The notes under the pieces: model-generated
Database searches by the model: none
What the model saw: only the letters and a program-made list of their open reading frames with translations
Told to the model about the DNA's origin: nothing
Made by a program: the position numbers and the translations under genes
In this document: positions 34,350-42,952 of the stretch, one piece after another
Position numbering within the stretch: the stretch's first letter is position 1
Layout: each line of letters opens with the position of its first letter
Origin: Pseudomonas lalucatii
GTDB taxonomy: Bacteria; Pseudomonadota; Gammaproteobacteria; Pseudomonadales; Pseudomonadaceae
DNA length: 64,000 bases
Direction: 5' to 3'
Assembly: GCF_018398425.1 (NCBI RefSeq)
Contig: NZ_JADPMV010000002.1
Coordinates: 372,001-436,000 of the forward strand

Positions 34350-34633
34350 TTGAACCGCTCGGCCCCCCAGCCGTGGTCCTGAGCACGACGGCAAATCAGC
34401 GCTCAGGACACTGCCGAATCCGCCCGGCCTGGCGCTCGGTCGCCTCGCTCGGCTCGAGCGAAGGTCCTGACCTTAGAAGCTTCGGTCCGTGCCCGACATC
34501 CCTTGGCAGCATCGGCTGGCCGCCTGTCGCACGTCTCAACCGGCCTGCCCATAGCTGGCGTTCTCCCAGGGCACGGTCATCCTCAAGCGCTTGCGCAAGA
34601 CCTGCCCTGAACGCTCGATTTCGCGGGCCTAAA

Positions 34634-34678
34634 ATTGTGACAATCACTTTGACAATTAAACAATCGCAGGGCTAGCAT
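34634..34678 (+). promoter_or_regulatory. Putative promoter and operator of the Rrf2-type gene
   Basis: A perfect palindrome ATTGT-G-ACAAT (34634-34644) sits just upstream of TTGACA (34649-34654) and, 18 bp on, TAGCAT (34673-34678). Gap 34257-34783 otherwise contains nothing recognisable. Confidence 0.45.
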
Positions 34679-34783
34679 GAAAACTGCCGTCGAAAACTGG
34701 CATAGCGATACGCAAACAAGCATCTATCGATGCGCGAAACGACGCACGCGCGATGCCGTTTCTATCTACCGGACCTTAATCCC

Positions 34784-35245
34784 ATGGCTCGCTCGACTCG
34801 GCTGATAACAGCCTCTTACATCCTGTCATTCGTTGCAGCCAACGCGCCCAAGAGACTGTGCACCGATACCATCGCCAGGTGGGTCAAGACCCACCCCACG
34901 CGCGTCCGCCATCTGGTGTCCCAGTTGGTCAAAGCCGGCATCCTGAAGTCCTACCGCGGTGCATCGGGCGGTCTGGCCCTCGCCCGCAAGCCGAGCGAAA
35001 TAACGCTCAAGCAAGTCTATGACGCGGTCCAAGACAGCCCACTGATTGCCGAAGGGATCGACAACCCGTTCTCCGGCTGGCAAGACCACTGCAAAGTCCA
35101 CGGCGTCTTCAACGAACTCTTTGCCGACCTGGAAGACAAGATTCGCGTTGAATTGGAGCAGGTCACCCTGGATCGGATGTTTGTGCCTTTCGATCGCGAT
35201 TACGCGGCCGAAGAACAGCGTGAAAGTGCGAGGCTGTCCAAGTAG
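34784..35245 (+). CDS. Rrf2-family transcriptional regulator
   Basis: A 153-residue protein starting MARSTRLITASYILSFVAAN. The winged-helix pattern is Rrf2-like: LCTDTIARWVKTHPTRVRHL, VSQLVKAGILKSYRGASGG and LALARKPSEITLKQVYDAV. The three clustered cysteines that bind an iron-sulphur cluster in IscR or NsrR are absent (isolated Cys only, in RLCTD and DHCKVHG), so a cluster-free sensor is likely. It is divergent from the NMO–thiolase operon. Matching ATTGT-N-A(C/T)AAT sites at both promoters make it the likely repressor. ATG at 34784 has only a weak ribosome site. Confidence 0.82.
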   Translation: MARSTRLITASYILSFVAANAPKRLCTDTIARWVKTHPTRVRHLVSQLVKAGILKSYRGASGGLALARKPSEITLKQVYDAVQDSPLIAEGIDNPFSGWQDHCKVHGVFNELFADLEDKIRVELEQVTLDRMFVPFDRDYAAEEQRESARLSK

Positions 35246-35405
35246 CCGCTGCTGTCTCAGGCCTCGGTCATCGACTCCAGTTCCGACCTGGCCGCTACCG
35301 CGCTCGCACGCCCAAGACAGCCGACAACCGCCGGATCGCCCCGCCCCCCAGTCTCGTTCATCGTCAGCCCAGGCGACGCCTGGGTGTTGTCCGCCGGCAG
35401 GCCTC

Positions 35406-36824
35406 TCAGCACTGCATGGCTTTGATTTCGACGAACTCGGCCAGCCCCTCTTCCCCCCACTCGCGACCATTGCCCGACTGCTTGTAGCCACCGAAGGGCG
35501 CGTGGTAGTTGAAGGCCGCCCCGTTGACGAAGCACTGGCCCGCCCGCAGCTGCCGCGCCAGGCCCAGGGCGCGCTGCCGGGTGCCGGCCCAGACGCCGCT
35601 GGACAGGCCGAACGGCGAGTCATTGGCCAGCTGCACGGCCTGCACTTCATCCGCATAGGGGATCAGGCAGAGCACCGGGCCGAAGATTTCCTCCTGGGCG
35701 ATGCGCATGCGGTTGTCGACGTCGGCGAACAGGGTCGGCCGCTGGTAATAGCCACGGTCGAACTCGGCGGGCGCGTCGCTGCCACCGTAAAGTAGGCGCG
35801 CGCCCTCCTGCTGACCGATACGGATATAGTCGCGCACCGTGTGCCGCTGGCCGGCCGAGCACATGGGGCCGAGAAAACTCTCGGGGTCCAGCGGGTCGCC
35901 CAGGCGCAGGGCTTCGGTCTCGGCCACCGCCAGTTCCAGTGCCTCGGCGTAGCGGCTGGCCGGCAGCAGCATGCGGGTCAGCGCGGTGCAGGTCTGCCCG
36001 GAATTGAGCATCACGTCCTGCACGCCGTGGCGCACCGCGGCAGCCAGATCGGCATCCTCGGCGATCAGCAACGGCGACTTGCCGCCCAGCTCCAGGCACA
36101 CCCGTTTGACCGACGGCGCGGCGGCCTGGGCCACCCGCACCCCGGCGCCGGTGGAGCCGGTGAAGGAGACCATGTCCACCTGCGGGTGCTTGGCCAGCGC
36201 CTCGCCGACCTTGGCCCCCGGGCCACTGACCAGGTTGAACACCCCCGCCGGCAGGCCGATGGCCTGGATCATCTGCGCCAGCAGGAAGGCGTGCAGCGGA
36301 GTTTCCTGACTCGGCTTGACCACCACGGTGCAGCCGGCGGCCAGCGCCGGAGCGAGCTTGCCGAGCAACTGATGCAGCGGGTAGTTCCAGGGATTAATGA
36401 AGGCGCACACCCCCACCGGCTCGCGCAGCACCAGAGAGTTGCCGACCTCGCGCACCTCATCCATCAAGGAGGCGAGCTCCACGTAGTGGCGCAAGCCTTT
36501 GAGTGGCCCGTCGACCTGGATCGACCGGCACCATTGCACGGGCATGCCCAACTCGGTGGTAATCAATGCCGCCATCTCATCGGCGCGGGCCTCGAGCTGA
36601 TCGGCCAAGGCCTGGATAAAACCGGCACGCACCCTGGCCGGGGTAGCGGCCCATCCCGGAAAGGCCCGACGCGCGGCCTGTACCGCTCGCTCGACATCAC
36701 GTTCGTCGCCCAGCGGCACCAGCCCTGCGACCTGCTCGGACGCCGGATTGAGCACCTCGGCCAGACCGCCGCCTTCGGGCGCCACCCAGGCCCCATCGAT
36801 AAACAACTGGGTGTGCTTAGGCAT
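35406..36824 (-). CDS. Aldehyde dehydrogenase (aru operon)
   Basis: A 472-residue NAD(P)-dependent aldehyde dehydrogenase, ATG at 36824 with GAGGAG 7 bases upstream. It has PWNYPLHQLLGKLAPALAAG, the catalytic Glu in CLELGGKSPLL and the catalytic Cys in NSGQTCTALTRML. It overlaps the aruH stop by 8 bp and ends the six-gene operon. After AruH and AruI the expected substrate is 4-guanidinobutyraldehyde, yielding 4-guanidinobutyrate. In P. aeruginosa, as I recall, this step is done by KauB encoded elsewhere. Substrate assignment is by context. Gap 35246-35405 downstream shows nothing recognisable. Confidence 0.88.
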   Translation of the reverse strand: MPKHTQLFIDGAWVAPEGGGLAEVLNPASEQVAGLVPLGDERDVERAVQAARRAFPGWAATPARVRAGFIQALADQLEARADEMAALITTELGMPVQWCRSIQVDGPLKGLRHYVELASLMDEVREVGNSLVLREPVGVCAFINPWNYPLHQLLGKLAPALAAGCTVVVKPSQETPLHAFLLAQMIQAIGLPAGVFNLVSGPGAKVGEALAKHPQVDMVSFTGSTGAGVRVAQAAAPSVKRVCLELGGKSPLLIAEDADLAAAVRHGVQDVMLNSGQTCTALTRMLLPASRYAEALELAVAETEALRLGDPLDPESFLGPMCSAGQRHTVRDYIRIGQQEGARLLYGGSDAPAEFDRGYYQRPTLFADVDNRMRIAQEEIFGPVLCLIPYADEVQAVQLANDSPFGLSSGVWAGTRQRALGLARQLRAGQCFVNGAAFNYHAPFGGYKQSGNGREWGEEGLAEFVEIKAMQC

Positions 36825-38019
36825 GGCAAGGCTCCTCGATCTGCTCATCTATTAGTTCGGCGGCGCAGCGGGCGATGCGCCGACAGGCGTCCTGCAGCGG
36901 CGCACTGCCGAGCACCAGGCCCAGGCGGATATGCCCGGCGGCGCTGGGGCCGAAGGCTTCGCCGGCCAGCACCGAGACGCCATGACGGTCGAGCAGGCGA
37001 TCGGCGAACGCCTGGGCGGACAACCCGGTGGCGCGGATATCCACCATCACGAACATGCCGCCGTCGGGCTTCAGCGCGCGCAACCCGGGGCAATCGGCCA
37101 GGCAGGCGCAGACCAGGTCGCGACGCTGCCGATAGGCTTCGCGCATCGCCTCCAGCTCCGGCAATTGCGCCTCCAGGGCGACACAGGCGGCGTCCTGGAT
37201 GAAGTCCGGCGAGCCGTACAGCATGCACAGCGCCAGGTTACCGAGGTGCTCGGCCAGCGCCGGCGGCGCCACCACCCAGCCGACCCGCCAGCCGGTCATG
37301 GCGTGGGACTTGGACAGGCTGTTGAGGGTCGCGGTGCGCTCGGCCATGCCCGGCAGGCTGGCCGGGCTGACGTGCTCGCCCTCGTACAGCAGTTCGCTGT
37401 ACACCTCGTCGGAGATCAGCCACAGGTCATGGCCGATGCACAGTTCGGCCAGGGCCTCCCAGGTCGAACGCGGCAGGCTGGCGCCGGAGGGGTTGTGCGG
37501 GCTGTTGAGCACCAGGGCGCGGGTGCGCGGGGTGATGGCCGCGGCGACATCCTCGGCCTGCACCCGGAAGCCGTGCTCGGGGCGCACCGGCAACGGAATC
37601 ACCTTGGCCCCGCAGGCGCCGAACACCGCCTCGTAGGTCACGTACATGGGCTCGGCGACTATCACTTCATCGCCGGGCTCAAGCACGCACTGGGCCACGC
37701 AGAACAGTGCGCACTGGCCGCCGGCCAACACCACCACCTGTTCGGCAGCCACCGCCTGGCCGCTGCGCAGCCGGTGGCGCCTGGCGATGCTCTCGCGCAG
37801 CGCACGCTTACCGGTGACCTCGGTGTAGTGGGTGTGACCGCTGAGCAGGCTGTCGATGGCGGCCTGTACGATCGGCTGCGGGGTGTCGAAATCCGGATCG
37901 CCGACCGACAGCAGCAACACGTCCTCGCCGCGTTCCTGGCGGGCCAGGGCCCGGTAGTGAATATCCCAGGCGGCGGCGCCGTCACCGGCGATACGTTGAG
38001 TCAGGCTGGAAAAACGCAT
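36817..38019 (-). CDS. aruH: Arginine–pyruvate transaminase AruH
   Basis: A 400-residue class I/II PLP aminotransferase. The start ATG at 38019 (MRFSSLTQRIAGDGAAAW) sits 6 bases after AAGGAG, whereas the ATG at 38025 directly abuts it. The PLP lysine is in TLNSLSKSHAMTGWRVGW; NSPHNPSGA and ISDEVYSELLYEG are also typical. AruH transfers the alpha-amino group of L-arginine to pyruvate, giving 2-ketoarginine and alanine. The adjacent aruI, aruS and aruR support the assignment. Only 19 bp separate it from aruI. Confidence 0.9.
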   Translation of the reverse strand: MRFSSLTQRIAGDGAAAWDIHYRALARQERGEDVLLLSVGDPDFDTPQPIVQAAIDSLLSGHTHYTEVTGKRALRESIARRHRLRSGQAVAAEQVVVLAGGQCALFCVAQCVLEPGDEVIVAEPMYVTYEAVFGACGAKVIPLPVRPEHGFRVQAEDVAAAITPRTRALVLNSPHNPSGASLPRSTWEALAELCIGHDLWLISDEVYSELLYEGEHVSPASLPGMAERTATLNSLSKSHAMTGWRVGWVVAPPALAEHLGNLALCMLYGSPDFIQDAACVALEAQLPELEAMREAYRQRRDLVCACLADCPGLRALKPDGGMFVMVDIRATGLSAQAFADRLLDRHGVSVLAGEAFGPSAAGHIRLGLVLGSAPLQDACRRIARCAAELIDEQIEEPCHA

Positions 38020-38038
38020 AGACATCTCCTTGCCCGCC

Positions 38039-39649
38039 CTATTGAGCGCAGGCGTGCTTGAGTTCGATCAGGGTCACGCCGGGATGGCTGAAGCCCGCGG
38101 CCAGCTGCTCTTGCAGCTGCTCCAGGCTCTGCGGCTGCTGTACCCGACAACCGAAGGCGGCGGCCAGGGCGGCGAAATCCGGGTTGCGCGGCAGCACGCC
38201 TATGGGCTCGATGTCCAGCTCGAGCATGTCGTCGCGGATCTGCCCCAGGGCATCGTTGTTCCACAACAGCACCAGCAGCGGGCTGTCCAGCTCCTCCACG
38301 GCGGTCGCCAGCTCCTGGGCGGTGTAGAGGAAGCCGCCATCGCCGACCAGCACCAGGCCGGGCCGTTCGGGCGCGCCCAGCTTGGCGCCGATGCCGGCCG
38401 GCAGGCCGTAGCCGAGGGTGCCGTAGCCGGTGGGGTGCAACCAGCTACGCGGGGCGCGGCTGGGGAACAGGTAGTTGCCGCTGTAGGCCAACTGGGTCAT
38501 GTCGGTGCTGATAAAGGCGTTGTCCGGCAGCACCGCGGCGATGCGCGCCAGGATCGCCTGGTGAATGCGCTGCAACGGCCCCTGGCCGTCCTCCACCGCG
38601 GCGCGCAAGGCGGCCACCGCCTGGATCGCCGCCGCCGGGTCGCGCACCTGCTGCGGCAGGCGCGCCAGCAGCGCCTCGAGGGTCTGCCGGGCATCGCCCT
38701 TGAGTGCCACCGCGCTGGGGTAGAAGTCGTTGAACTTGCGCGGGTCGATATCGATGCGCAGCAGCTCGCCGGTCAGCGGCAGGCGCTCGCGCCAGAAGTC
38801 CGTGTCGGCCAGCTCGCTGCCGACCGCGAGGACCACATCGGCCTGCTCGATCAGCTGCCAACCGGGCTCGACGCACAGGGTCGCGCCGGCATGCAGCGGC
38901 GCCTGCGGTGGCAACAACCCCTTGCCGGCCACCGTGGTGAACAGCGGCGCGGCCAGGCGTTCGCTAAGCGCGTGCAGGACATCTGCAGCCTCCAGGGCAC
39001 CGCCACCGGCGATCAGCATCGGCCGCTTGGCGCCGGCCAGCTTGTCCGCCGCCTGTTGCAGCGCCTCGGCGCTCGGCAAGCCACGTCCAGGCCGGCGCAC
39101 CACATCGCCACTCCAGTCCCTCTTGATTGGCGCATCCAGCACGTCCAGAGGCACCGAGATATGCACCGGGCGCGGCCGCTCGCTGTCGAACACCGCGTAG
39201 GCGCGGGCGATCAGCTCAGGCAGGTCCTCTGCGCTGGAGGCCACGGCGGAGAACGCGGTGATAGGCGCGGTCATCCCACGCTGGTCCTGGGTCTCGTGCA
39301 GACAGCCCCAGCCCTTGCCGAGGCTGGCGCTGTGGTTGACGCTGGAGATCACCAGCAGGGGGATGGAATCGGCGTAGGCCTGGCCGATCGCCGTGGCCGC
39401 GTTGGTCACCCCGGGCCCGCTGATGACGAAGCACACCCCTGGCTTGCCGGTGACCCGCGCATAGCCGTCGGCCATGAAGCCGGCGCCCTGCTCGTGGCGG
39501 GTCAGCACGTGACGGATGCCGCTGCCGGGCAGGCCGCGATAGAGTTCCAGGGTGTGCACCCCGGGGATGCCGAACACGGTATCGACACCGTAGTTGGCCA
39601 GCAGGCGCACCAGGGCCTGGCCGCCGGTGAGCGTCTTGTTCTCTTGCAT
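38039..39649 (-). CDS. aruI: 2-Ketoarginine decarboxylase AruI (ThDP enzyme)
   Basis: A 536-residue acetolactate-synthase-like ThDP protein. It begins MQENKTLTGGQALVRLLANY, has the ThDP-activating Glu in LTRHEQGAGFMADGYAR, and the Mg/ThDP motif LVGDGGFLYTAQEL ending in LLWNND. AruI decarboxylates 2-ketoarginine to 4-guanidinobutyraldehyde. Lack of a regulatory subunit gene and linkage to aruH argue against acetolactate synthase. GAGGAAG precedes the ATG. It lies 10 bp after the acyl-CoA synthetase gene. Confidence 0.9.
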   Translation of the reverse strand: MQENKTLTGGQALVRLLANYGVDTVFGIPGVHTLELYRGLPGSGIRHVLTRHEQGAGFMADGYARVTGKPGVCFVISGPGVTNAATAIGQAYADSIPLLVISSVNHSASLGKGWGCLHETQDQRGMTAPITAFSAVASSAEDLPELIARAYAVFDSERPRPVHISVPLDVLDAPIKRDWSGDVVRRPGRGLPSAEALQQAADKLAGAKRPMLIAGGGALEAADVLHALSERLAAPLFTTVAGKGLLPPQAPLHAGATLCVEPGWQLIEQADVVLAVGSELADTDFWRERLPLTGELLRIDIDPRKFNDFYPSAVALKGDARQTLEALLARLPQQVRDPAAAIQAVAALRAAVEDGQGPLQRIHQAILARIAAVLPDNAFISTDMTQLAYSGNYLFPSRAPRSWLHPTGYGTLGYGLPAGIGAKLGAPERPGLVLVGDGGFLYTAQELATAVEELDSPLLVLLWNNDALGQIRDDMLELDIEPIGVLPRNPDFAALAAAFGCRVQQPQSLEQLQEQLAAGFSHPGVTLIELKHACAQ

Positions 39650-39659
39650 GTTGACTTCC

Positions 39660-41753
39660 TCAGTCCTGGGCCAGGCGAATCAGGGCATCCACCGCGACGG
39701 CGCCTTGGGCATTGACCAGCAGTGGGTTGACGTCCAGTTCCAGCAGTTGCTCGGCGTGCTCGCAGGCGTAGTCGGCCACCGCGCGAATCGCCTGTATCAG
39801 GGCATCCAGAGCGACCGCCGGGCGGCCACGGAAACCTTGCAGCAGCGGTGCGCTACGCAGGCTCAGCAGCGCCTCGCGGATCGCCGCATCGTTGGTCGGC
39901 AGCAGCAGGCTGCGGCTGTCCTTGAGCAGTTCGACGAGAATCCCGCCGGCGCCGAGCACCAGCGCCAGGCCGAAGCCGTTCTCGCGCTTGATGCCGACAA
40001 TCAGCTCGGCCAGCGGCGGCGGCGCCATGGCCTCCAGCAGCACCCGCTCGAAGGCCAGCCCCGGGGCATGTCGAGCCAGGCTGTCGCGCATATCCTCGAG
40101 CGCGGCCTGCAGGACCTGGGCGTTGCCCAGGTTGAGCGCCACGCCGCCGGCCTCGGTCTTGTGCGGCAAGTCGGCGCTGACCACCTTGAGCACCAGCGGA
40201 TACCCGACTGCCTGCGCCGCCTGCAGCACCTGCCCCGGCGTGCTCAACAGGCCCTGCGGCACCGGCAGGCCGAAGGCACCCAGGGCCTGCTTGGCCTGCC
40301 ACTCGTCGAGCAACCGGCCACCGTCCGTCAAGGGCTCAGGGCAGAGCGGCGTGAGGGCCGACTCACCGCGCGCCAACAGTGCCGTGCGCCGCTGCTGGTA
40401 ATGGGCGATACGGCCCCAGGCCGCCAGGCCATCCTCCACCCCTTGCAGGGCCGCCACGCCCTGGGCGTGCAGACGCTCGCGGGCACTGGCCGGCAGCAGC
40501 TCGGGAAAGGCCGAGGCAACGAAACCCGGCTTGCCGTGGCGCGCCAGCGCGGCGCAGTACAGTTCCAGCAGCAGGTCGCACTGCGGGCGCTCGCCCGAGG
40601 CTTCATCGGGATAGTCGAGCACCAGCAGGGCGGCATCGGCCGGGCTGCGCAGGACGCTGTCGAGCATGTTGTCGAGCGCCTCACGATCGCCCCAGATGGC
40701 GGTGGTGAAGTCCAGCGGGTTGACGATATTGGCGTAGCCCGGCAGCACCGCGGCCAGCGCGCCGCGCTGACTGCCGTCCAGTAGCGGCAGGCTCAGGCCG
40801 TTGCGTTCGGCGTAGTCGGCGATCAGCCCGGCATCGCCGCCGGAACAGGCCAGCGCGGCCAGGCTCGGCCCCGCCGGCAGCTGGCCGCAGGCCGCCGCCT
40901 TGAGGGTTTCGACGAAGCTCACCGGGCCGCTGACGCGGATCACTCCGAGGCGCTCGAACAACGCGTCATACAGCGCATCGGAGCCGGCCAGGGAACTGGT
41001 GTGGCTGAGCGCCAGCTCGGCGCCGATCTGCGAGACGCCGGTCTTCAGGGCGATGATCGGGATGCCCTGCTGCAGCGCCTTGTGCGCAGCGCGAGCAAAA
41101 CCTGGGACGTTGTTCAGCCCCTCCAGATGCAGGCCGATGGCGGTGACGCGCGGCTCATCGAGCAGCACGTCCATCAATTCGGCGACGCCAATTTGCGCCT
41201 GATTACCCACCGAGGCCATATAGGCCACCGGCAGCGAGCGGTCGCTCATCGACAGGTTGTAGGCGAAGTTGCCGCTCTGGGTCAGCACCGCCACGCCCTG
41301 CTCGACTACCTTGCCGCCATGAGCCACCGGCCATAGCGCGGCGCCGTGCAGGTAGTCGAGCAGGCCGTAACAGTTCGGCCCGAGCAGCGCCATGTCGCCG
41401 GCTGCGGCGAGCAAGCGGGCCTGCAGCGCCTGGCCCTCTGCACCGGTTTCGGCGAAGCCGGAGGCGTAGCAGATGGCACCGCCCGCGCCCTTGGCGGCCA
41501 GTTCGGCCACTGCCTGCACGGTCGACTCCTTGTTGGTGGCGATAAACACCGCATCCGGCCCGCAAGGCAGCTCGGCGATGCTGGCGACGCAGGGCACGCC
41601 TTCCAGCTCGGCGTGCTGCGGATTGACCAGCCACAGCTGGCCTTGGTAACCGCCCTCGACGCAGCGCTTGAGCGCGCGGGCCATGCTGCGGCCACCGATA
41701 AAGACCAGATGGCGCGGCGCCAGCAAGCGCTTGAGGTTGTCTCTTTGGCTCAT
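39660..41753 (-). CDS. NDP-forming acyl-CoA synthetase (cluster B)
   Basis: A 697-residue single-chain enzyme, paralogous to 28668-30719. It shares GGAICYASGFAETG, the active histidine in ALSHTSSLAGSDALYDALF, the ATP-grasp pieces LVLKVVSADLPHKTEAGGVA and LVLGAGGILVELLKDSRSL, and ELDVNPLLV. It would convert an acid, possibly 4-guanidinobutyrate from the aldehyde dehydrogenase, to its CoA thioester for the dehydrogenase and crotonase next door. A gene of this type stands in the P. aeruginosa aru locus as I recall, without a known role. Junctions on both sides are 10 bp. Confidence 0.9.
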   Translation of the reverse strand: MSQRDNLKRLLAPRHLVFIGGRSMARALKRCVEGGYQGQLWLVNPQHAELEGVPCVASIAELPCGPDAVFIATNKESTVQAVAELAAKGAGGAICYASGFAETGAEGQALQARLLAAAGDMALLGPNCYGLLDYLHGAALWPVAHGGKVVEQGVAVLTQSGNFAYNLSMSDRSLPVAYMASVGNQAQIGVAELMDVLLDEPRVTAIGLHLEGLNNVPGFARAAHKALQQGIPIIALKTGVSQIGAELALSHTSSLAGSDALYDALFERLGVIRVSGPVSFVETLKAAACGQLPAGPSLAALACSGGDAGLIADYAERNGLSLPLLDGSQRGALAAVLPGYANIVNPLDFTTAIWGDREALDNMLDSVLRSPADAALLVLDYPDEASGERPQCDLLLELYCAALARHGKPGFVASAFPELLPASARERLHAQGVAALQGVEDGLAAWGRIAHYQQRRTALLARGESALTPLCPEPLTDGGRLLDEWQAKQALGAFGLPVPQGLLSTPGQVLQAAQAVGYPLVLKVVSADLPHKTEAGGVALNLGNAQVLQAALEDMRDSLARHAPGLAFERVLLEAMAPPPLAELIVGIKRENGFGLALVLGAGGILVELLKDSRSLLLPTNDAAIREALLSLRSAPLLQGFRGRPAVALDALIQAIRAVADYACEHAEQLLELDVNPLLVNAQGAVAVDALIRLAQD

Positions 41754-41763
41754 GACGATCCCC

Positions 41764-42924
41764 TCAGCGCAGCAGCGGGCGCAGCAGTTCGCGGGAAATG
41801 ATGTGACGCTGGATCTCCGAAGTGCCCTCCCAGATCCGCTCGATCCGCGCGTTGCGCCAGATGCGCTCCACCGGGCCTTCGTCCATCAGGCCCATGCCGC
41901 CGAAGATCTGCACCGTCTCGTCGGCCACCTTGCCGAGCACTTCGCTGGCCAGCAGCTTGGCCATGCCGGCGTCGCCGTCGGTCATGCTGCCCTGGTCCAT
42001 CTTCCAGGCGGTGTGCAGCGTCAGCAGCTCGGCGGCACGGATCTGCGTGGCCATGTCGGCCAGCTTGAACGACACGCCCTGGTAGCTGCCGATCGGCTGA
42101 CCGAACTGCTTGCGGTCGGCGGACCATTGCAGGGCCAGGTCCAGCGCCCGTTGCGCCTGGCCGACACAGTTGGCGGCGACCATCACCCGGCCGGCGGTGA
42201 GCCAGGCATTGGCAACTTCCCAGCCCTTGTCCACTTCGCCGAGCACCTTGCTGGCGGGCACCCGGCAGTCATCGAAAAACAGCTCGTAGGTGTGATAACC
42301 GCGGTTGCTCACGCACTTGGGGCCACGGCGAATGGTCATTCCCGGGGTATCGCGATCGACCAGGAAAGAAGTCACGGCGTTGCGCTTCTTGCCGTTCTTT
42401 TCATAGCTGTCGGTGACCGCGAAGACTATGGCGAAGTCGGCATGCCCGGCGTGGCTGATGAAGTGCTTGCTGCCATTCAGCAGGAAATCATCGCCGTCAC
42501 GCACCGCGCGGGTCTTGATCGAGTTGGCGTCGGAGCCGGCGCCCGGTTCGGTGAGGGCGAAGCAGTCGATCTTCTCGCCCTGGATGCAGGGCAGCAGATA
42601 GTCCTGAATCTGCTGGCCCTTGCAGGCCATGAGGATCTTCGACGGCCGCGCGACGAACACCTGCAAGGCCCAGGAGACCTTGGACAGCTCACGCTCGATG
42701 AGCGCCTGGGACAGGTAGTCGAGGCCGCCGCCGCCCACCTCTTCCGGCATGTTGAAGGCATAGAAACCGGCGGCGATGGCCTTGCCGCGAATCTGCGCGG
42801 CCAGCTCGGGGGACACCGCATCGGCGCGATCGACCGCCTCTTCATGGGGCAGCAGCTCCTGCTCGACGAAGCTGCGAACGGCATCGACCAGCATTTCTTG
42901 TTCTTGGCTCAGTTGGAAGTTCAT
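41764..42924 (-). CDS. Acyl-CoA dehydrogenase
   Basis: A 386-residue flavoprotein of the short/medium-chain type, ATG at 42924 with AGGAC upstream. Signature pieces are CFALTEPGAGSDANSIKT, FLLNGSKHFISHAGHAD, QIFGGMGLMDEGPVERIWR and IERIWEGTSEIQRHIISREL, whose IWEGTSE holds the usual catalytic glutamate. It should introduce the 2,3 double bond into the CoA ester made by the adjoining synthetase, passing electrons to ETF. Within the aru operon the substrate could be 4-guanidinobutyryl-CoA; that is inferred. It lies between the crotonase and acyl-CoA synthetase genes. Confidence 0.93.
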   Translation of the reverse strand: MNFQLSQEQEMLVDAVRSFVEQELLPHEEAVDRADAVSPELAAQIRGKAIAAGFYAFNMPEEVGGGGLDYLSQALIERELSKVSWALQVFVARPSKILMACKGQQIQDYLLPCIQGEKIDCFALTEPGAGSDANSIKTRAVRDGDDFLLNGSKHFISHAGHADFAIVFAVTDSYEKNGKKRNAVTSFLVDRDTPGMTIRRGPKCVSNRGYHTYELFFDDCRVPASKVLGEVDKGWEVANAWLTAGRVMVAANCVGQAQRALDLALQWSADRKQFGQPIGSYQGVSFKLADMATQIRAAELLTLHTAWKMDQGSMTDGDAGMAKLLASEVLGKVADETVQIFGGMGLMDEGPVERIWRNARIERIWEGTSEIQRHIISRELLRPLLR

Positions 42925-42952
42925 CGCTATGTCCTGTGGTCAGTGGCACGCA

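Noticed and set aside
38039..39649. Acetolactate synthase (ilvB/ilvI)
   Set aside because: No small regulatory subunit gene; adjacency to AruH, an aldehyde dehydrogenase and AruRS fits 2-ketoarginine decarboxylase better.
38030..39715. 561-codon plus-strand open frame
   Set aside because: Antisense shadow of aruI; the minus strand has all ThDP motifs.
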